Position numbers and translations under genes: made by a program
Shown here: positions 8,059-17,561 of the stretch, one piece after another
How positions within the stretch are numbered: the first letter of the stretch is position 1
Layout of the letters: the number at the start of each line of letters is the position of its first letter
NCBI GenBank assembly: GCA_030041545.1
Contig: JASHNQ010000007.1
Location: 1 to 64,000, forward strand
Reading direction: 5' to 3'
Length of the DNA stretch: 64,000 nucleotides
DNA from: a candidate division FCPU426 bacterium
GTDB taxonomy: Bacteria; Oederibacteriota; Muellerivitia; Muellerivitales; Muellerivitaceae
Notes under the pieces: model-generated
The model's input: the letters and a program-made list of their open reading frames with translations, nothing else
What the model was told of the DNA's origin: nothing
Databases searched by the model: none

Positions 8059-8084
8059 GCCGGATACAATTTCCAGGATATTCA

Positions 8085-11000
8085 ATGACCATCCAACAGA
8101 TCTCAAGTCGGCTTCTCCCCGTGTTCCTAACGTTCTTTTGGGGTACCTGCCTTCCCGCCTCCGCCCAGACCGACGTCATCACCGACGCGGGGGATGAAAG
8201 CACCGGCTCCCTGGGATGGGCCGTCACCACGCTCAACAACACGGGGGCCGGGGCCATCAGCATCGAAAACGTGGGCCCTATCACTCTCACCCAGCCCCTG
8301 CCCTCGGTTTCCCAAAACGTGACCTTCCAGGGCACGGGCGCGCAGGTCATCGGACAGGAAGACAGCCAGGCGCAATTCCTCTTTGAGCAGGGCTTCACGC
8401 TGGACGTCTCCGCCTCCCTCACTTTCACCAACAACGGAGCCCTCTCCTCCGGGCTGGATGCGGCCCTGACCGCTGCCTCTTTCAACCTTTCGTCCGATTC
8501 GGCCTTCTCCCTAACGGGCGGGGTATCCACGTCGGGTGGGGGCGGGGCTTACGTCACTCTGGGTACGGCCTCGGCCGCGTCTGGGGCCACTTTTACCATC
8601 CAAGGCGGCGCGGGCAGCGGCAACGGAAGCGACGGCGGGGCCGCCGCGGTCTCAGCCGCATCCATTTCCCTTTCCGGGGCCGCGGGGACCATCGCCGGCG
8701 GAGAAGGGGGAAGCAGCTCCTCACAAAACGGCAACGGCGGATCGGCCACGCTTTCGGTCGGCTCCCTTAGCCTGGACACGGCGGCCCAATTGGCCCTTAC
8801 GGGCGGTAACGCGGGGACCGGGACGGGTGCGCTGGGCAATGGCGGCGGCGCGGTTTTGACCGCCAATTCGGTTTCCCTGACGGGTACCGACACCCAGCTG
8901 ACCCTCACGGGCGGCACGGGTGGAAGCACCAGTCCTCCCGGCCTGCCCGGCCCGGCGGACGCGGGGAACGGGGGTGGTATCCTGTTGACGACGTCCTCGG
9001 TCACCGTGGATTCGCAGGCCCTCTTGAGCGTCACCGGCGGGGCGGGCGGCGGCGTTTATACCGGAAGCCCCGGACAGGGGGGCACGGGCGGCAGCGTGAC
9101 GGTTTACTTGGGCGCCCTTGCCCTGACCAACGGCGGTTCCCTGGGCGTGACGGCCGGTGAGGGAGGACAGGGAATCAATGGGCAAACTGGCGGCAGCGCC
9201 CTGGTCACGGTGGGATCGGCCTTTGAGGGGACGGGTACCAACTTCACCGTCGACGGCGGCACGAGTGGTGGGAACAATTCCGGGGGAAGCCTGAACTTCA
9301 TCGCTACCTCCCAAACCCTGGATTCGGGCGCCACCTTCATCGCTGCGGGCGGCGCGGGCGGGTCGGGAGCCGTCACCGGGGGCAATGGCGGCGCAGTGCA
9401 AGTGACATCGGACGCTTTGACGCTCGCCTCAGGGTCCCTTTGGGAGGCCGTGGGCGGCGCGGGGGGCACGGGAACTTCCGTCAACGGTTCCGGCAGCGGC
9501 GTGAACGTGGATATTTATAACCTGCAAGGGTCAGGGACCGTCAGCCTGGGCGGTTCGGGTCCCTTGACCCTGGACCTGTCAGGAGGGGATTTTTCGGGCA
9601 CAGTCGAGGGCGTGGAAGGCCTCGAAGTCTCCGGCAACGTGACATTGACGGGTACCAACACCTACAGCGGCGGCACCACGCTTTTGAGCGGGGCGCTGAT
9701 GGTCAACAGCGACTCGAACCTGGGGACAGGCAACCTTACTTTTGACGGCGGGATCCTGCAGGTGGGCAATTATACGACATCGAAGGACATCAGCCTCATG
9801 GCCAACGGCGGAATCGTTAGTGAGATGACGCCCGGCGATCAAATTACGTTCAACGGGGTCCTTTCGGGGCCGGGCGGCCTGCAATTGACGGGCGATGGAT
9901 CGTACATCTTTAATGCGGTCAACACTTATTTAGGTCCGACGACGGTTTCCTCCGGGATTCTCAATCTCGCAACCGGGGCCCAAATCGCCGGGCCCGTCAC
10001 CTTGTCCGATCTCGCTTCCCTGAATGGGACTGGATCCATCCTGGGCGCCGTCACCAATAACGGAACAGTGCAGGGTGGGACGACCTCTTCGATCGGAACC
10101 CTGACCGTTGGAAGCTACACCCAAACCGCCACCGGGCTCCTGCAAACCAACTTATCCCCCACCCAGGCCAGCCTCCTGAGCGTGAGCGGCGCGGCGACCC
10201 TCGGCGGCAGTTTAAGCGTCAGCCAGATCGCGGGTGCCTATAACGGCATCAGCTACCGCTATACGCTCTTATCGGCGGGGTCGATTACCGGAACTTTCGC
10301 GACGGAAAATGATTACCTGATTCCCACCTGGGACTCCTCCTTGGTTTACGGCTCCAACGCTGTCACCTTCGCCCTTTTCCGCACCAACGTGGATTTCACC
10401 CCTACGGCCGTGGGCGCCAATGAGACCGCCGTGGCTGAAACCCTGAACGCGGCGGTTTCCATGGGCAACGGCAGCCTGGCCAATAAGCTCAACGAGCTTT
10501 ACCTGGCTCCCTCGAGCCAAACCCTGGCCCTGGGGCAAATGACGGGCGACATCTACACGGCCCTGCCCGATATCCTCATCGACAACCAGCAGTTCGAGGA
10601 CAGCCTGCTTTTCGACCGGCTGACGGGTTCGACAAGCTCACCGCAGGGCGGCGGGGTGGGCACGGCCATAGGCGGCGCCCAGGCGAGCTTGGCGCACGAC
10701 TTGATCTCGGCGGAAGTTTCGGGCCCGGCGGGCAACGCCGCGGGGCTGGCCAGCCCCAACGTCCGGGGCCTTTGGGTGGAAAACACCGACAGCGCGGGTT
10801 CGGTCAACAGCGACGGCAACGTGGAGGGCTTTAACAAGTCCAACTACGGGTTCCTGGCGGGCTATGACGCGGAGCTGTTACCGGACCTGACCGGCGGGCT
10901 CATGGGCGGCTATGTGCATACCGACGTCACGGGAACCTACACGGGCGCCACGGCCGGGGTGGACAGCGTCCAGTTCGGGGCTTATGGGAGCCGGCGTTTC

Positions 11001-11594
11001 GACTGTTTCGAGGTCGGGGGACTGCTGGGCTTCAGCCTGAACCAATTCACGGCCAACCGCAGCGTTTCCATCGGGAGCGACGTGACCAATCTTTCGGCGG
11101 CCTTCAGCGGAAGCCAGGTTCAGGCCGCCCTGCAGGCGGCCTACGCCCTGGACGTCAAGGGCTTCACGGTGAAGCCCCTGGCGGGAGTGCAGTATTCCCA
11201 GTTCAACGAGGGCCGCTTCACGGAGAGCGGATCGGACAGCCTGGCCCTGGCGATACCGGCCCAATTCTTCGAATCTCTCAGGCCCTACCTGGGGGTGGAG
11301 GGAACCCAGTACCTCAAACTGGACCAAGATTTGGGGCTGATTCCCTGCGTGGACCTTTCGGCCAGCCAGGAGCTGATGGACGTGGCGTCCAGCTTCCAAA
11401 CCACCTTAAACGGCGATCCGGCCAACCCTTTCACGGTGACGGGCATCACGCCCTCGGCCACCACGGTGGGCGTGGAGGTGGGGGCCCAGCTGGTCTTCGG
11501 GACGCAGTTCAACCTTTTCGCCAATTACCAGGGCCACTTGAGCGGCACCGAGGACCTCAACACCTTTGACGGCGGGTTGGACATCGCGTTCTGA
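8085..11594 (+). CDS. Autotransporter adhesin (type Va secretion)
   Basis: The 1169-residue protein has a signal peptide ending near ASAQ (about residue 27). A long passenger follows, made almost wholly of Gly, Ser, Thr and Ala beta-strand repeats (GGAGG and SVSL patterns, about 60-510). Next come autotransporter-associated beta-strand repeats of the type NTYSGGTTLLSGALMVNS and NTYLGPTTVSSGILNLAT (about 515-650), then a linker and a C-terminal beta-barrel from about residue 880 that ends in GLDIAF with the terminal Phe used for BAM recognition. The passenger would be displayed as a beta-helix. No protease triad is seen, so adhesion or biofilm is the likely role. A fragment of a dispersed repeat (GGTTCGACAAGCTCACC) is embedded near 10625. 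Confidence 0.85.
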   Translation: MTIQQISSRLLPVFLTFFWGTCLPASAQTDVITDAGDESTGSLGWAVTTLNNTGAGAISIENVGPITLTQPLPSVSQNVTFQGTGAQVIGQEDSQAQFLFEQGFTLDVSASLTFTNNGALSSGLDAALTAASFNLSSDSAFSLTGGVSTSGGGGAYVTLGTASAASGATFTIQGGAGSGNGSDGGAAAVSAASISLSGAAGTIAGGEGGSSSSQNGNGGSATLSVGSLSLDTAAQLALTGGNAGTGTGALGNGGGAVLTANSVSLTGTDTQLTLTGGTGGSTSPPGLPGPADAGNGGGILLTTSSVTVDSQALLSVTGGAGGGVYTGSPGQGGTGGSVTVYLGALALTNGGSLGVTAGEGGQGINGQTGGSALVTVGSAFEGTGTNFTVDGGTSGGNNSGGSLNFIATSQTLDSGATFIAAGGAGGSGAVTGGNGGAVQVTSDALTLASGSLWEAVGGAGGTGTSVNGSGSGVNVDIYNLQGSGTVSLGGSGPLTLDLSGGDFSGTVEGVEGLEVSGNVTLTGTNTYSGGTTLLSGALMVNSDSNLGTGNLTFDGGILQVGNYTTSKDISLMANGGIVSEMTPGDQITFNGVLSGPGGLQLTGDGSYIFNAVNTYLGPTTVSSGILNLATGAQIAGPVTLSDLASLNGTGSILGAVTNNGTVQGGTTSSIGTLTVGSYTQTATGLLQTNLSPTQASLLSVSGAATLGGSLSVSQIAGAYNGISYRYTLLSAGSITGTFATENDYLIPTWDSSLVYGSNAVTFALFRTNVDFTPTAVGANETAVAETLNAAVSMGNGSLANKLNELYLAPSSQTLALGQMTGDIYTALPDILIDNQQFEDSLLFDRLTGSTSSPQGGGVGTAIGGAQASLAHDLISAEVSGPAGNAAGLASPNVRGLWVENTDSAGSVNSDGNVEGFNKSNYGFLAGYDAELLPDLTGGLMGGYVHTDVTGTYTGATAGVDSVQFGAYGSRRFDCFEVGGLLGFSLNQFTANRSVSIGSDVTNLSAAFSGSQVQAALQAAYALDVKGFTVKPLAGVQYSQFNEGRFTESGSDSLALAIPAQFFESLRPYLGVEGTQYLKLDQDLGLIPCVDLSASQELMDVASSFQTTLNGDPANPFTVTGITPSATTVGVEVGAQLVFGTQFNLFANYQGHLSGTEDLNTFDGGLDIAF

Positions 11595-11733
11595 CCCGCC
11601 AAGCGCCGCTTTCGGGCCCCCATTCTCCGTTTGGACCCACTCATTGCCGCCCCCTTCCGGCTAGGCGTCCCGTCTGAACTTAAAATCCCACCGGTCCGCC
11701 GGCTTGGGGAAGAACAAAACCCAAGGAGTTCCC

Positions 11734-12003
11734 ATGACTTGCACCGAAAAAGTCGTTGTGAAGCAGCCCCACGGCCTGCACTTGCGGGCCGCCGTGAAAT
11801 TGGTGCTGGTCAGCCGCCGATTCAAAAGCCACGTGACGCTGAGGAAGGGGCCGGCACAGGCCAACGCCCAAAGCATCCTGGGCATCTTGAACCTGGAGGC
11901 GGGCCAAGGAACGGAGCTGGAGGTTATTTCCGAAGGGGAGGACGCGGGGGAGGCCATCAGGGAAATCCGCGGGCTTTTCGACCGCCCTTGGAGCTGGTCT
12001 TAA
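11734..12003 (+). CDS. ptsH: HPr-family phosphocarrier protein
   Basis: The 89-residue protein starts at ATG 11734 after AAGGAG. It has the HPr phosphorylation site as HGLHLRAA with active His16 and Arg18, although the usual Pro after Arg is Ala. It also has the regulatory-serine loop QSILGILNL with Ser47 at the place of Ser46. The fold is complete. No EI, EII or HPr kinase gene is near, so it may serve a regulatory (nitrogen-type or partial) PTS rather than sugar uptake. It is convergent with ispH, 15 bp apart. Confidence 0.85.
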   Translation: MTCTEKVVVKQPHGLHLRAAVKLVLVSRRFKSHVTLRKGPAQANAQSILGILNLEAGQGTELEVISEGEDAGEAIREIRGLFDRPWSWS

Positions 12004-12018
12004 ATCAATCTGGCAGGG

Positions 12019-12861
12019 TCAAGCCGGAATGAGAGCGTCGTAAGAACGGATCTTGGCGATGACTTCCTCGATCAAGTAGTCCGGCGTGGAAGCGCCGGCG
12101 GTGATGCCCACCTTATTCTTGCCCTCGAACCACTTGGATTCCAACTCCCCTGCCGTCTCGATGTGGTAGGTGTCGTTGGGCAGGTTCATCTTGCAGGTGT
12201 CGGCCAGCTTGTGGGTGTTGGAGGAGTTGCGGCCGCCGATGACGATCATGATATCCATGGTCTTGGAAAGGGCGGCGGCGGCGCTCTGGCGGTCCTTGGT
12301 GGGTTTGCAGATGGTGTTGACCGGCACCACCTCGGCGCAGCGGGCCTTCATCATCCCCACGAAGCGGTCGAACTTCTCCATCAACAGCGTGCTTTGGCAC
12401 ACCACGCCGATCTTGGAACCCTCCGGGATGTTTTGGATATCCTCCTCGTGGTACACGATGACGGGGTCTTTCATGCGGCTGGCGATGCCCTTGACCTCCA
12501 CGTGCTGAGGGTCGCCGATGATGACGATGCGCAGGCCCAGGGCCTCCAGTTTTTGCCCCTCGTTGTAGATCTTGGTGACCAGCGGGCAGGTGGTGTCGAT
12601 GATCTCCAGGTTCCGCTCCTTCATCCGCCCGATCACGTTGATGTCCAGGCCGTGGGCCGTGATGACCACCCGGTTGTCCTCCACGTCCTCCAGCGAATGC
12701 ACGATCTTCTTATTGAGGGAGGCCAGGCGGGCCACCTCCTGGGGGTTGTGGATGAGAGAGCCGAAGATGAAGGCGCGGTCCATGGTCTCGGCCTTCTGGA
12801 TGGCTTTCTTCACGCCGAAGCAGAACCCGGCGGCGTTGGCGATTTGGATTTCCCTAGGCAT
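12019..12861 (-). CDS. ispH: 4-hydroxy-3-methylbut-2-enyl diphosphate reductase
   Basis: This is the last enzyme of the MEP pathway, reducing HMBPP to IPP and DMAPP with a 4Fe-4S cluster. Of 280 residues, the three cluster ligands are Cys14 (AAGFCFGV), Cys92 (DTTCPLV) and Cys185 (NTICKPT). His38 and His120-x-Glu122 (PQHVEVKG) supply the substrate-binding and proton-donating positions. The sequence GGRNSSNTHKL is the usual C-terminal substrate loop. AAGGATGG precedes the ATG. It feeds the squalene genes at 48-53 kb. The 118 bp to addB holds divergent promoters. Confidence 0.95.
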   Translation of the reverse strand: MPREIQIANAAGFCFGVKKAIQKAETMDRAFIFGSLIHNPQEVARLASLNKKIVHSLEDVEDNRVVITAHGLDINVIGRMKERNLEIIDTTCPLVTKIYNEGQKLEALGLRIVIIGDPQHVEVKGIASRMKDPVIVYHEEDIQNIPEGSKIGVVCQSTLLMEKFDRFVGMMKARCAEVVPVNTICKPTKDRQSAAAALSKTMDIMIVIGGRNSSNTHKLADTCKMNLPNDTYHIETAGELESKWFEGKNKVGITAGASTPDYLIEEVIAKIRSYDALIPA

Positions 12862-12979
12862 CTTCCATCCTTCGGATGAATTAGGGGTTTTTAACTTCGA
12901 ACTCCTAACTGCTGCGCAGTGGATTATATATAATGGCCGTCACGGAAAGAATCCCCCCGAATCCGACAAGGACTCCAAC

Positions 12980-15900
12980 ATGCCCGTTTCCTTGTATTTA
13001 GGCCCCTACCAGCCCTTTCTCGAGGACGAGTTAGCAAATGCCGTCCAAACTCTCCGCCAGTCCGATTCCTTGTCGCCTTTAGCAGTTTTGGTCCCCAACC
13101 GCGCCCTAGTGCGCCATTTGAGGGAGACCCTGGCCCGGAAAAATGGCTCGGTGATCAACGTCCGGGTGCTGACCCTTCACCAATACCTCGTGGAGTTCAC
13201 GGAAGAGGAATGGATTAAAAAGGGATTCCGGTTGTTGCCGGAATCCCTGGTGCCTTGGGTATTGCGGGAAAACGCCCGGCGGGCAAACTCCAAGGGTGGC
13301 CCCTTTAATGCCGTTGAAAAGACGCCCGGATTCCATAAAACCCTCCAGGCCACCCTGTCCGAACTGCGCCAGGGAGGGTTCACCCCGGTGGAACTTTCGG
13401 AATCGGCGAAGGCCCTAGGGAGGGATAAAAGCCGCAAGCGGCTTTCACTGAAATTGGTCGAATTCGCCGGCCTCATGGCCGAGAACCGGAAATGGAAAGA
13501 GAAGAACCATTGGAAAGACCGGGAAGACCTTTACGAGGACGCGCTATCCCTTACCCCGCCCGCCACGCATCTTTGGACTTACGGTTTTTATGACGCTTCG
13601 ACCCTCCAGCAGAAGGTCCTCCAGCATCTTTGCGGGGCGAAGGAATCCAGCTGGTTTATCCCCTATGAGGAACATCCCGCATTTGAATACGCTAAGCCCT
13701 TCGTGGAGTGGGCGAAAAAGCTTGGAAAAATGGAAAAGGTGGATAGGTGGAAAAGTGAGAAGGGAACAGCGTTAGGAAGACTACAAAATCATTTATTTGA
13801 AACTGAGGTTGCTTCGTCGCAAGCATCGGCCGATTCGGCCGAGGCTCCTCGCAATGACAGCAATTTAAGATTTGCCGAATCGGACGTGAAAATAATTCTT
13901 TGCCCCGGCGAACCCCGGGAAGTGCGGGAAGTAGTGCGGGTTGTCACTGAAGAGGCCGAAAGGCAAAAGACCCAATTCCCCCAATGCGGCCTCTTGCTGC
14001 GACAATTGGAAAGCTACCGTCGCATGATCGCGCCCGCCTTCCAGGGTCAAGGGGTGCCCCTGGCCAAGAACCCCCCGGTCTTCCTGATGGAAACGCCCGA
14101 GGCCAAGGCCTTCCTGCTTTTACTCGAATGTTTCCAAGGGGACTTCCCCCGGGAAACCCTGATGGACTTCCTGGCCAGCCCCAACCTTTCCCCCGAGGGT
14201 TTCGGGGTGGACGAGGGGGATTGGAACCCCCACCTTTGGGACCAGGCCTCCAAGGAAGCCGCGGTGGTGGAGGGCAAGGAAGCCTGGCTGGACCGGCTCC
14301 AGGCCTATCAGCATCTGCGCTCGGACCTGCGCCCCAAGGAAGAGGAGGCCATCACCGACGAGGAATCGCGGTCTTTATCGGCTTTCCGCGCCCAGGTCCT
14401 GCAAAAACTTTTCGACCATGCCCGGCGGTTCGAAAAGGAAAAACATTGGGCAGCCAAGGCCCAGGTCCTCTTCGACCTGGCCGGGAAGGTCTTTATCCCC
14501 TCCAAGGCCAAGAAAGAATTGGAAACTCTGCGCCGAGGGATAGGCATCCTTTCCAAGGACCTTTCGCAAGTGGAAGGCGACGACCTGAACTCCCTTTTTT
14601 CGGACCTGATGGAAGAGGCGAAGATCCCCTGGGACGTCCCCGAACCGGGCGGTGTGGAGGTGTCGGACCTCATGCAGGCGCGCGGCGTTCCCTTTGACGT
14701 GGTGGTCCTGCCCGGGCTGGTGGAGCAGGGTTTCCCCCGGGCGCCCCGGCCCGACCCGCTGCTCCTGGATGAGGAGAGGCGAATCCTCAACGGGCGCTAT
14801 CCGGGTCAGGCCAAGGTGCCGGAGAAAGCTGAGGGACGCCTGGAGGAAAAACTGCTTTTCCTTTTGGCGGCACGAAGCGCCCAAAAATGCCTCATCCTGA
14901 CCGCGTCCCACCTGCACCCCGGCACCGGGGCGCCCCGCATCCCCTCCAGCTACCTTCACGAAGCCTTAAGGGCGGTCACGGGCGAGCGACAAACAACATG
15001 GGACGGGGGCTCTCCCTATGTCCGGAAGGTCACGGTATCCGATTGGGTGCGCGACCAGGGCGAGGCGCGGGTGGACGACCTGGAAGAGGTCTTAAGCCGG
15101 TTCCAGGAAGCCCGCAAGGGTAACCCCCTGCCCGCCCAGGCCTATGCGGCGCGGAAACCCTTCTTTGACGAGGCCCGGAAGCTCCTGAAGGAACGCCAGG
15201 GAAGCCGCAAGTTCACCTCCTACGACGGCATCTTTGAGAACGGGGAAGCCATCGAGAAATTGAGGCAAGGCTATTCCTTGAAGGACAAGACCCTTTCCGC
15301 CTCCCGCTTAGAAACCTACGCCGCCTGCCCCCTGCGCTACTTCTACCGCTATGTGCTAGGCCTGAAGGTACACCCCGAACCCGAGCGGGTCTTCCAGTTG
15401 GACCCGGCGGAAAAGGGCAACCTGATGCACTCAATCCTGGAAGAGACCCTGTCGAAGGGGTCGGCGGAAGGCTGGCTCAAGGCCCGGGATGGACAAAGGG
15501 CCGGGAAAGCCCTGGAAGAAGAGACCCAAAAGGCCTTTGAAAAGCTGGAGAAGGAAGGGGTGCCCGGCACGCCCGCCCTTTGGCAATGGAGCCAGTTCAT
15601 CGTCCGCAAGGATCTTCAACGGGAACTGAAGAAGGTGCTGGAGGAGCGGGATTGGACTCCGGTGGATTTTGAGAAGGCTTTTGGCCGTGAAGACCAGCCC
15701 GAGGTTTCCTTCCAAACCCCGGCGGGCATCTTCCGCTTGGAAGGCTTCATGGACCGGGTAGACCTTTCCGCCGACGGAAAGAAATTACGGGTCGTGGATT
15801 ATAAGTCGGGAAGCAAGGAAGGCTTCAAGAACGACAGCGTGAAGGAAGGCACCAAAATCCAAATGCCCCTCTACCTCTGGGCCTGCCGCATCCTTTACCC

Positions 15901-16186
15901 CGATGCAGTGCCCGAACAGGCGGTTTATGAATTCCTGACCGCCAAGGGCGGCTATGGGGAAACGACCTTCGACGCCGAGGATTGGAAGAAGGTCGAGGAG
16001 CCCTTGAAAGTTCTTTTGACCACCGCGGCCGAAGCGGTGGAGCAGGGATTGTTCCCGGCGGTCGCCAAGGCTTGCAAGAACTGCGATTATCGAATCCTTT
16101 GCGGGCCTGGAGCGGAAAAGCGGGGCAAATGGAAGAAGGAAGACGCAAAGATCAAAAAATACTTTGATTTGGAACAATTATCGTAA
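12980..16186 (+). CDS. addB: AddB/RexB-like subunit of the double-strand break repair nuclease
   Basis: The start is the ATG at 12980, downstream of the ispH promoter region. The 1068-residue protein has a degenerate UvrD-like helicase region (LAVLVPNRALVRHLRETL; GVEVSDLMQARGVPFDVVVLPGL) and a C-terminal RecB-type PD-(D/E)xK nuclease domain (FRLEGFMDRVDLSADGKKL then VVDYKSG). Four cysteines frame this domain (YAACPLRYFY, and KACKNCDYRILC at the end), as in the Fe-S clamp of AddB. A palindromic dispersed repeat (13797-13866, about residues 272-295) is inserted in frame. The partner addA lies downstream but is separated by 1.6 kb of intervening DNA. Confidence 0.85.
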   Translation: MPVSLYLGPYQPFLEDELANAVQTLRQSDSLSPLAVLVPNRALVRHLRETLARKNGSVINVRVLTLHQYLVEFTEEEWIKKGFRLLPESLVPWVLRENARRANSKGGPFNAVEKTPGFHKTLQATLSELRQGGFTPVELSESAKALGRDKSRKRLSLKLVEFAGLMAENRKWKEKNHWKDREDLYEDALSLTPPATHLWTYGFYDASTLQQKVLQHLCGAKESSWFIPYEEHPAFEYAKPFVEWAKKLGKMEKVDRWKSEKGTALGRLQNHLFETEVASSQASADSAEAPRNDSNLRFAESDVKIILCPGEPREVREVVRVVTEEAERQKTQFPQCGLLLRQLESYRRMIAPAFQGQGVPLAKNPPVFLMETPEAKAFLLLLECFQGDFPRETLMDFLASPNLSPEGFGVDEGDWNPHLWDQASKEAAVVEGKEAWLDRLQAYQHLRSDLRPKEEEAITDEESRSLSAFRAQVLQKLFDHARRFEKEKHWAAKAQVLFDLAGKVFIPSKAKKELETLRRGIGILSKDLSQVEGDDLNSLFSDLMEEAKIPWDVPEPGGVEVSDLMQARGVPFDVVVLPGLVEQGFPRAPRPDPLLLDEERRILNGRYPGQAKVPEKAEGRLEEKLLFLLAARSAQKCLILTASHLHPGTGAPRIPSSYLHEALRAVTGERQTTWDGGSPYVRKVTVSDWVRDQGEARVDDLEEVLSRFQEARKGNPLPAQAYAARKPFFDEARKLLKERQGSRKFTSYDGIFENGEAIEKLRQGYSLKDKTLSASRLETYAACPLRYFYRYVLGLKVHPEPERVFQLDPAEKGNLMHSILEETLSKGSAEGWLKARDGQRAGKALEEETQKAFEKLEKEGVPGTPALWQWSQFIVRKDLQRELKKVLEERDWTPVDFEKAFGREDQPEVSFQTPAGIFRLEGFMDRVDLSADGKKLRVVDYKSGSKEGFKNDSVKEGTKIQMPLYLWACRILYPDAVPEQAVYEFLTAKGGYGETTFDAEDWKKVEEPLKVLLTTAAEAVEQGLFPAVAKACKNCDYRILCGPGAEKRGKWKKEDAKIKKYFDLEQLS
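13797..13866. repeat. Dispersed palindromic repeat inserted in frame in addB
   Basis: The insert runs from AACTGAGGTTGCTTCGTCGC to CTCCTCGCAATGACAGC, with an internal palindrome around GGCCGATTCGGCC. It is the same unit as at 14-126 and after addA. It is read through as a Ser/Ala/Glu-rich loop of about 23 residues and does not break the frame. Confidence 0.8.
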
Positions 16187-16223
16187 ACCTGAAACTTAAA
16201 TCGCTTTTGATCGGGGGAAATTA

Positions 16224-16714
16224 ATGAAAAATTTTTTTATGAGGCTATTAATTTTTTTAATCGGTTTTTTTAGCTTCTGGGTTCCGAGTTTTGTGGGGTG
16301 GACTATCACAGGGCAAGGCGAATTTTCAAAGCTTACTTTTTTTTAATATTTATTTCTCCATTTTTATCAGCTTGTATTCCTCTCTTTTGGTTTAGAAAAA
16401 AATATTCACAAAATGAAAAGATATTAATAGCTCCGTTGTTGGTAATGGGAATTTGGATATTGGGACCTTTAGGATGCATGACGGACGGAAGCGTTTCTGG
16501 AGGCGGATTTACGACCATGAAATCTTTGGATGACTATAAGGAATTCTTTTTGATGATATTAGTTTTTCCAGTTTCCACAATTTCCGGCTCTACTTACGCC
16601 GGAACATTAGGCGCTTTACTCATTTTTACTTTGTTATCTATTGCTTTAGTTTTATTTGATGGATACAAAATCTTAGCAAAAAGAAATAGTTCTAAATTGT
16701 CGGAGTCTAAATGA
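16224..16714 (+). pseudogene. AT-rich polytopic membrane protein split by a frameshift in a T8 run
   Basis: Frame one starts at ATG 16224 and gives 40 residues with one hydrophobic span (MKNFFMRLLIFLIGFF), stopping at 16344-16346. The other frame takes over at the run of eight T (16337-16344) and continues to 16714 with two or three more membrane spans and a Cys (LGPLGCMTDGS). Joined by a -1 step the product would be about 164 residues with four spans. No family is recognised. The DNA is far more AT-rich than its neighbours, so it is probably acquired. Polymerase or ribosome slippage on T8, a true null mutation or an assembly error are all possible. Confidence 0.55.
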
Positions 16715-16864
16715 TTTCCGACCAAGCAGTTCGTGATCAGGTCATCCATGACCATGAGACCCTCTTCGCGGTGGACGCGGGGGCGGGAACGGGCAAGACC
16801 ACACTTCTGGTTTCCCGGCTCATCGCGCTTCTCCTGGAAAAGCAGGCACCCTTAAGCCGCATCG
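16711..16864 (+). pseudogene. Truncated second copy of the addA 5' end
   Basis: The first 154 bases repeat the start of addA (17776-17929) with about 19 mismatches by hand count. They encode the Walker A segment DAGAGTGKTTLLVSRL. Homology stops abruptly after SRI, and the frame runs on only to 16911. It overlaps the membrane-gene fragment by 4 bases (ATGA). It cannot encode a helicase. Confidence 0.85.
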
Positions 16865-16905
16865 TTGTGCTGGGACCTACTGGATTTTTCCGGGGCCTTA
16901 TGAGA

Positions 16906-16930
16906 TTATGACCATAATATATAGTCATAA
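16906..16930. promoter_or_regulatory. Inverted repeat, likely Phd operator/promoter
   Basis: TTATGAC (16906-16912) and GTCATAA (16924-16930) form a dyad immediately before the GGAGG ribosome site of the antitoxin gene. Phd/YefM antitoxins bind paired palindromes in this position. Confidence 0.6.
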
Positions 16931-16939
16931 GGAGGAACA

Positions 16940-17167
16940 ATGAAAACCATCGCCGCGGGCGAATTCAAGGCCAAGTGTCTCTCATTATTGGATGAGGTTA
17001 GCCGCGCCCATGAAACCATTGTGATCACCAAACGTGGTGTTCCTGTGGCGAAGGTGGCTCCAGTCCTTAAAGAAAAAGGTGGCCGCCACGCTTCCCTTCG
17101 CGGGAGTGTTTTGGCCGAGAAAGACCTTATCCATCCGATCGATGAAGCCTGGGAAGCCGAAAAGTGA
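16940..17167 (+). CDS. Phd/YefM-family antitoxin
   Basis: The 75-residue protein begins MKTIAAGEFKAKCLSLLDEV and continues with VITKRGVPVAKVAPV, the standard Phd/YefM N-terminal DNA-binding fold. A strong GGAGG precedes the ATG at 16940. The stop overlaps the toxin start by 4 bases (GTGA). It probably represses its own operon through the dyad just upstream. Confidence 0.9.
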   Translation: MKTIAAGEFKAKCLSLLDEVSRAHETIVITKRGVPVAKVAPVLKEKGGRHASLRGSVLAEKDLIHPIDEAWEAEK

Positions 17168-17550
17168 TCCTTTTGGACACCCATGCCTGGATTTGGTGGT
17201 GCACAGGCTCCACCAAGATTTCACCCAAGGCGTTAAAGGCCATTAAGGCCGAGGAAACGGTAGGGATTTGCGCCATCAGCTGTTGGGAAGTCGGAATGTT
17301 GGTGGCGAAAAAGCGGTTGGTCTTGGACCGGGATGTTGAGGTGTGGGTGGATCAGGCCCTGAAATTCCCCAAGGCCCAGTTGATCCCCCTGACGCCCCGT
17401 ATAGCCGTAAAAAGCACCTTGTTAGCGGAAGGATTCCACGGAGACCCAGTGGACCGGATTCTCGTGGCCACCGCCGCCGACCATGGATGTCCCCTGATTA
17501 GCAAAGACGAGCGAATCCAGGGTTTCAAGGGCATCAAAGTGATTTGGTGA
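17164..17550 (+). CDS. PIN-domain ribonuclease toxin (VapC type)
   Basis: The 128 residues start at GTG 17164. PIN acidic residues are Asp5 (LLDTHAWIWW), Glu42 (SCWEVGML), Asp97 (DPVDRILVATA) and Asp115 (LISKDERIQ). The DTHAWIWW start and GDPVDR motif place it in the subgroup that pairs with Phd-type antitoxins. It sits in the foreign-looking segment between addB and addA. Confidence 0.88.
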   Translation: MILLDTHAWIWWCTGSTKISPKALKAIKAEETVGICAISCWEVGMLVAKKRLVLDRDVEVWVDQALKFPKAQLIPLTPRIAVKSTLLAEGFHGDPVDRILVATAADHGCPLISKDERIQGFKGIKVIW

Positions 17551-17561
17551 AAAAGAATTCA

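Noticed and set aside
8549-11524. Several minus-strand open frames opposite the autotransporter
   Set aside because: They mirror the Gly/Thr repeats as Pro/Arg/Val-rich text; no start signals or motifs.
12572-12979. N-terminal extension of addB upstream of 12980
   Set aside because: The open frame runs backwards over ispH; the ATG at 12980 follows the divergent promoter region and begins a plausible AddB N-terminus.
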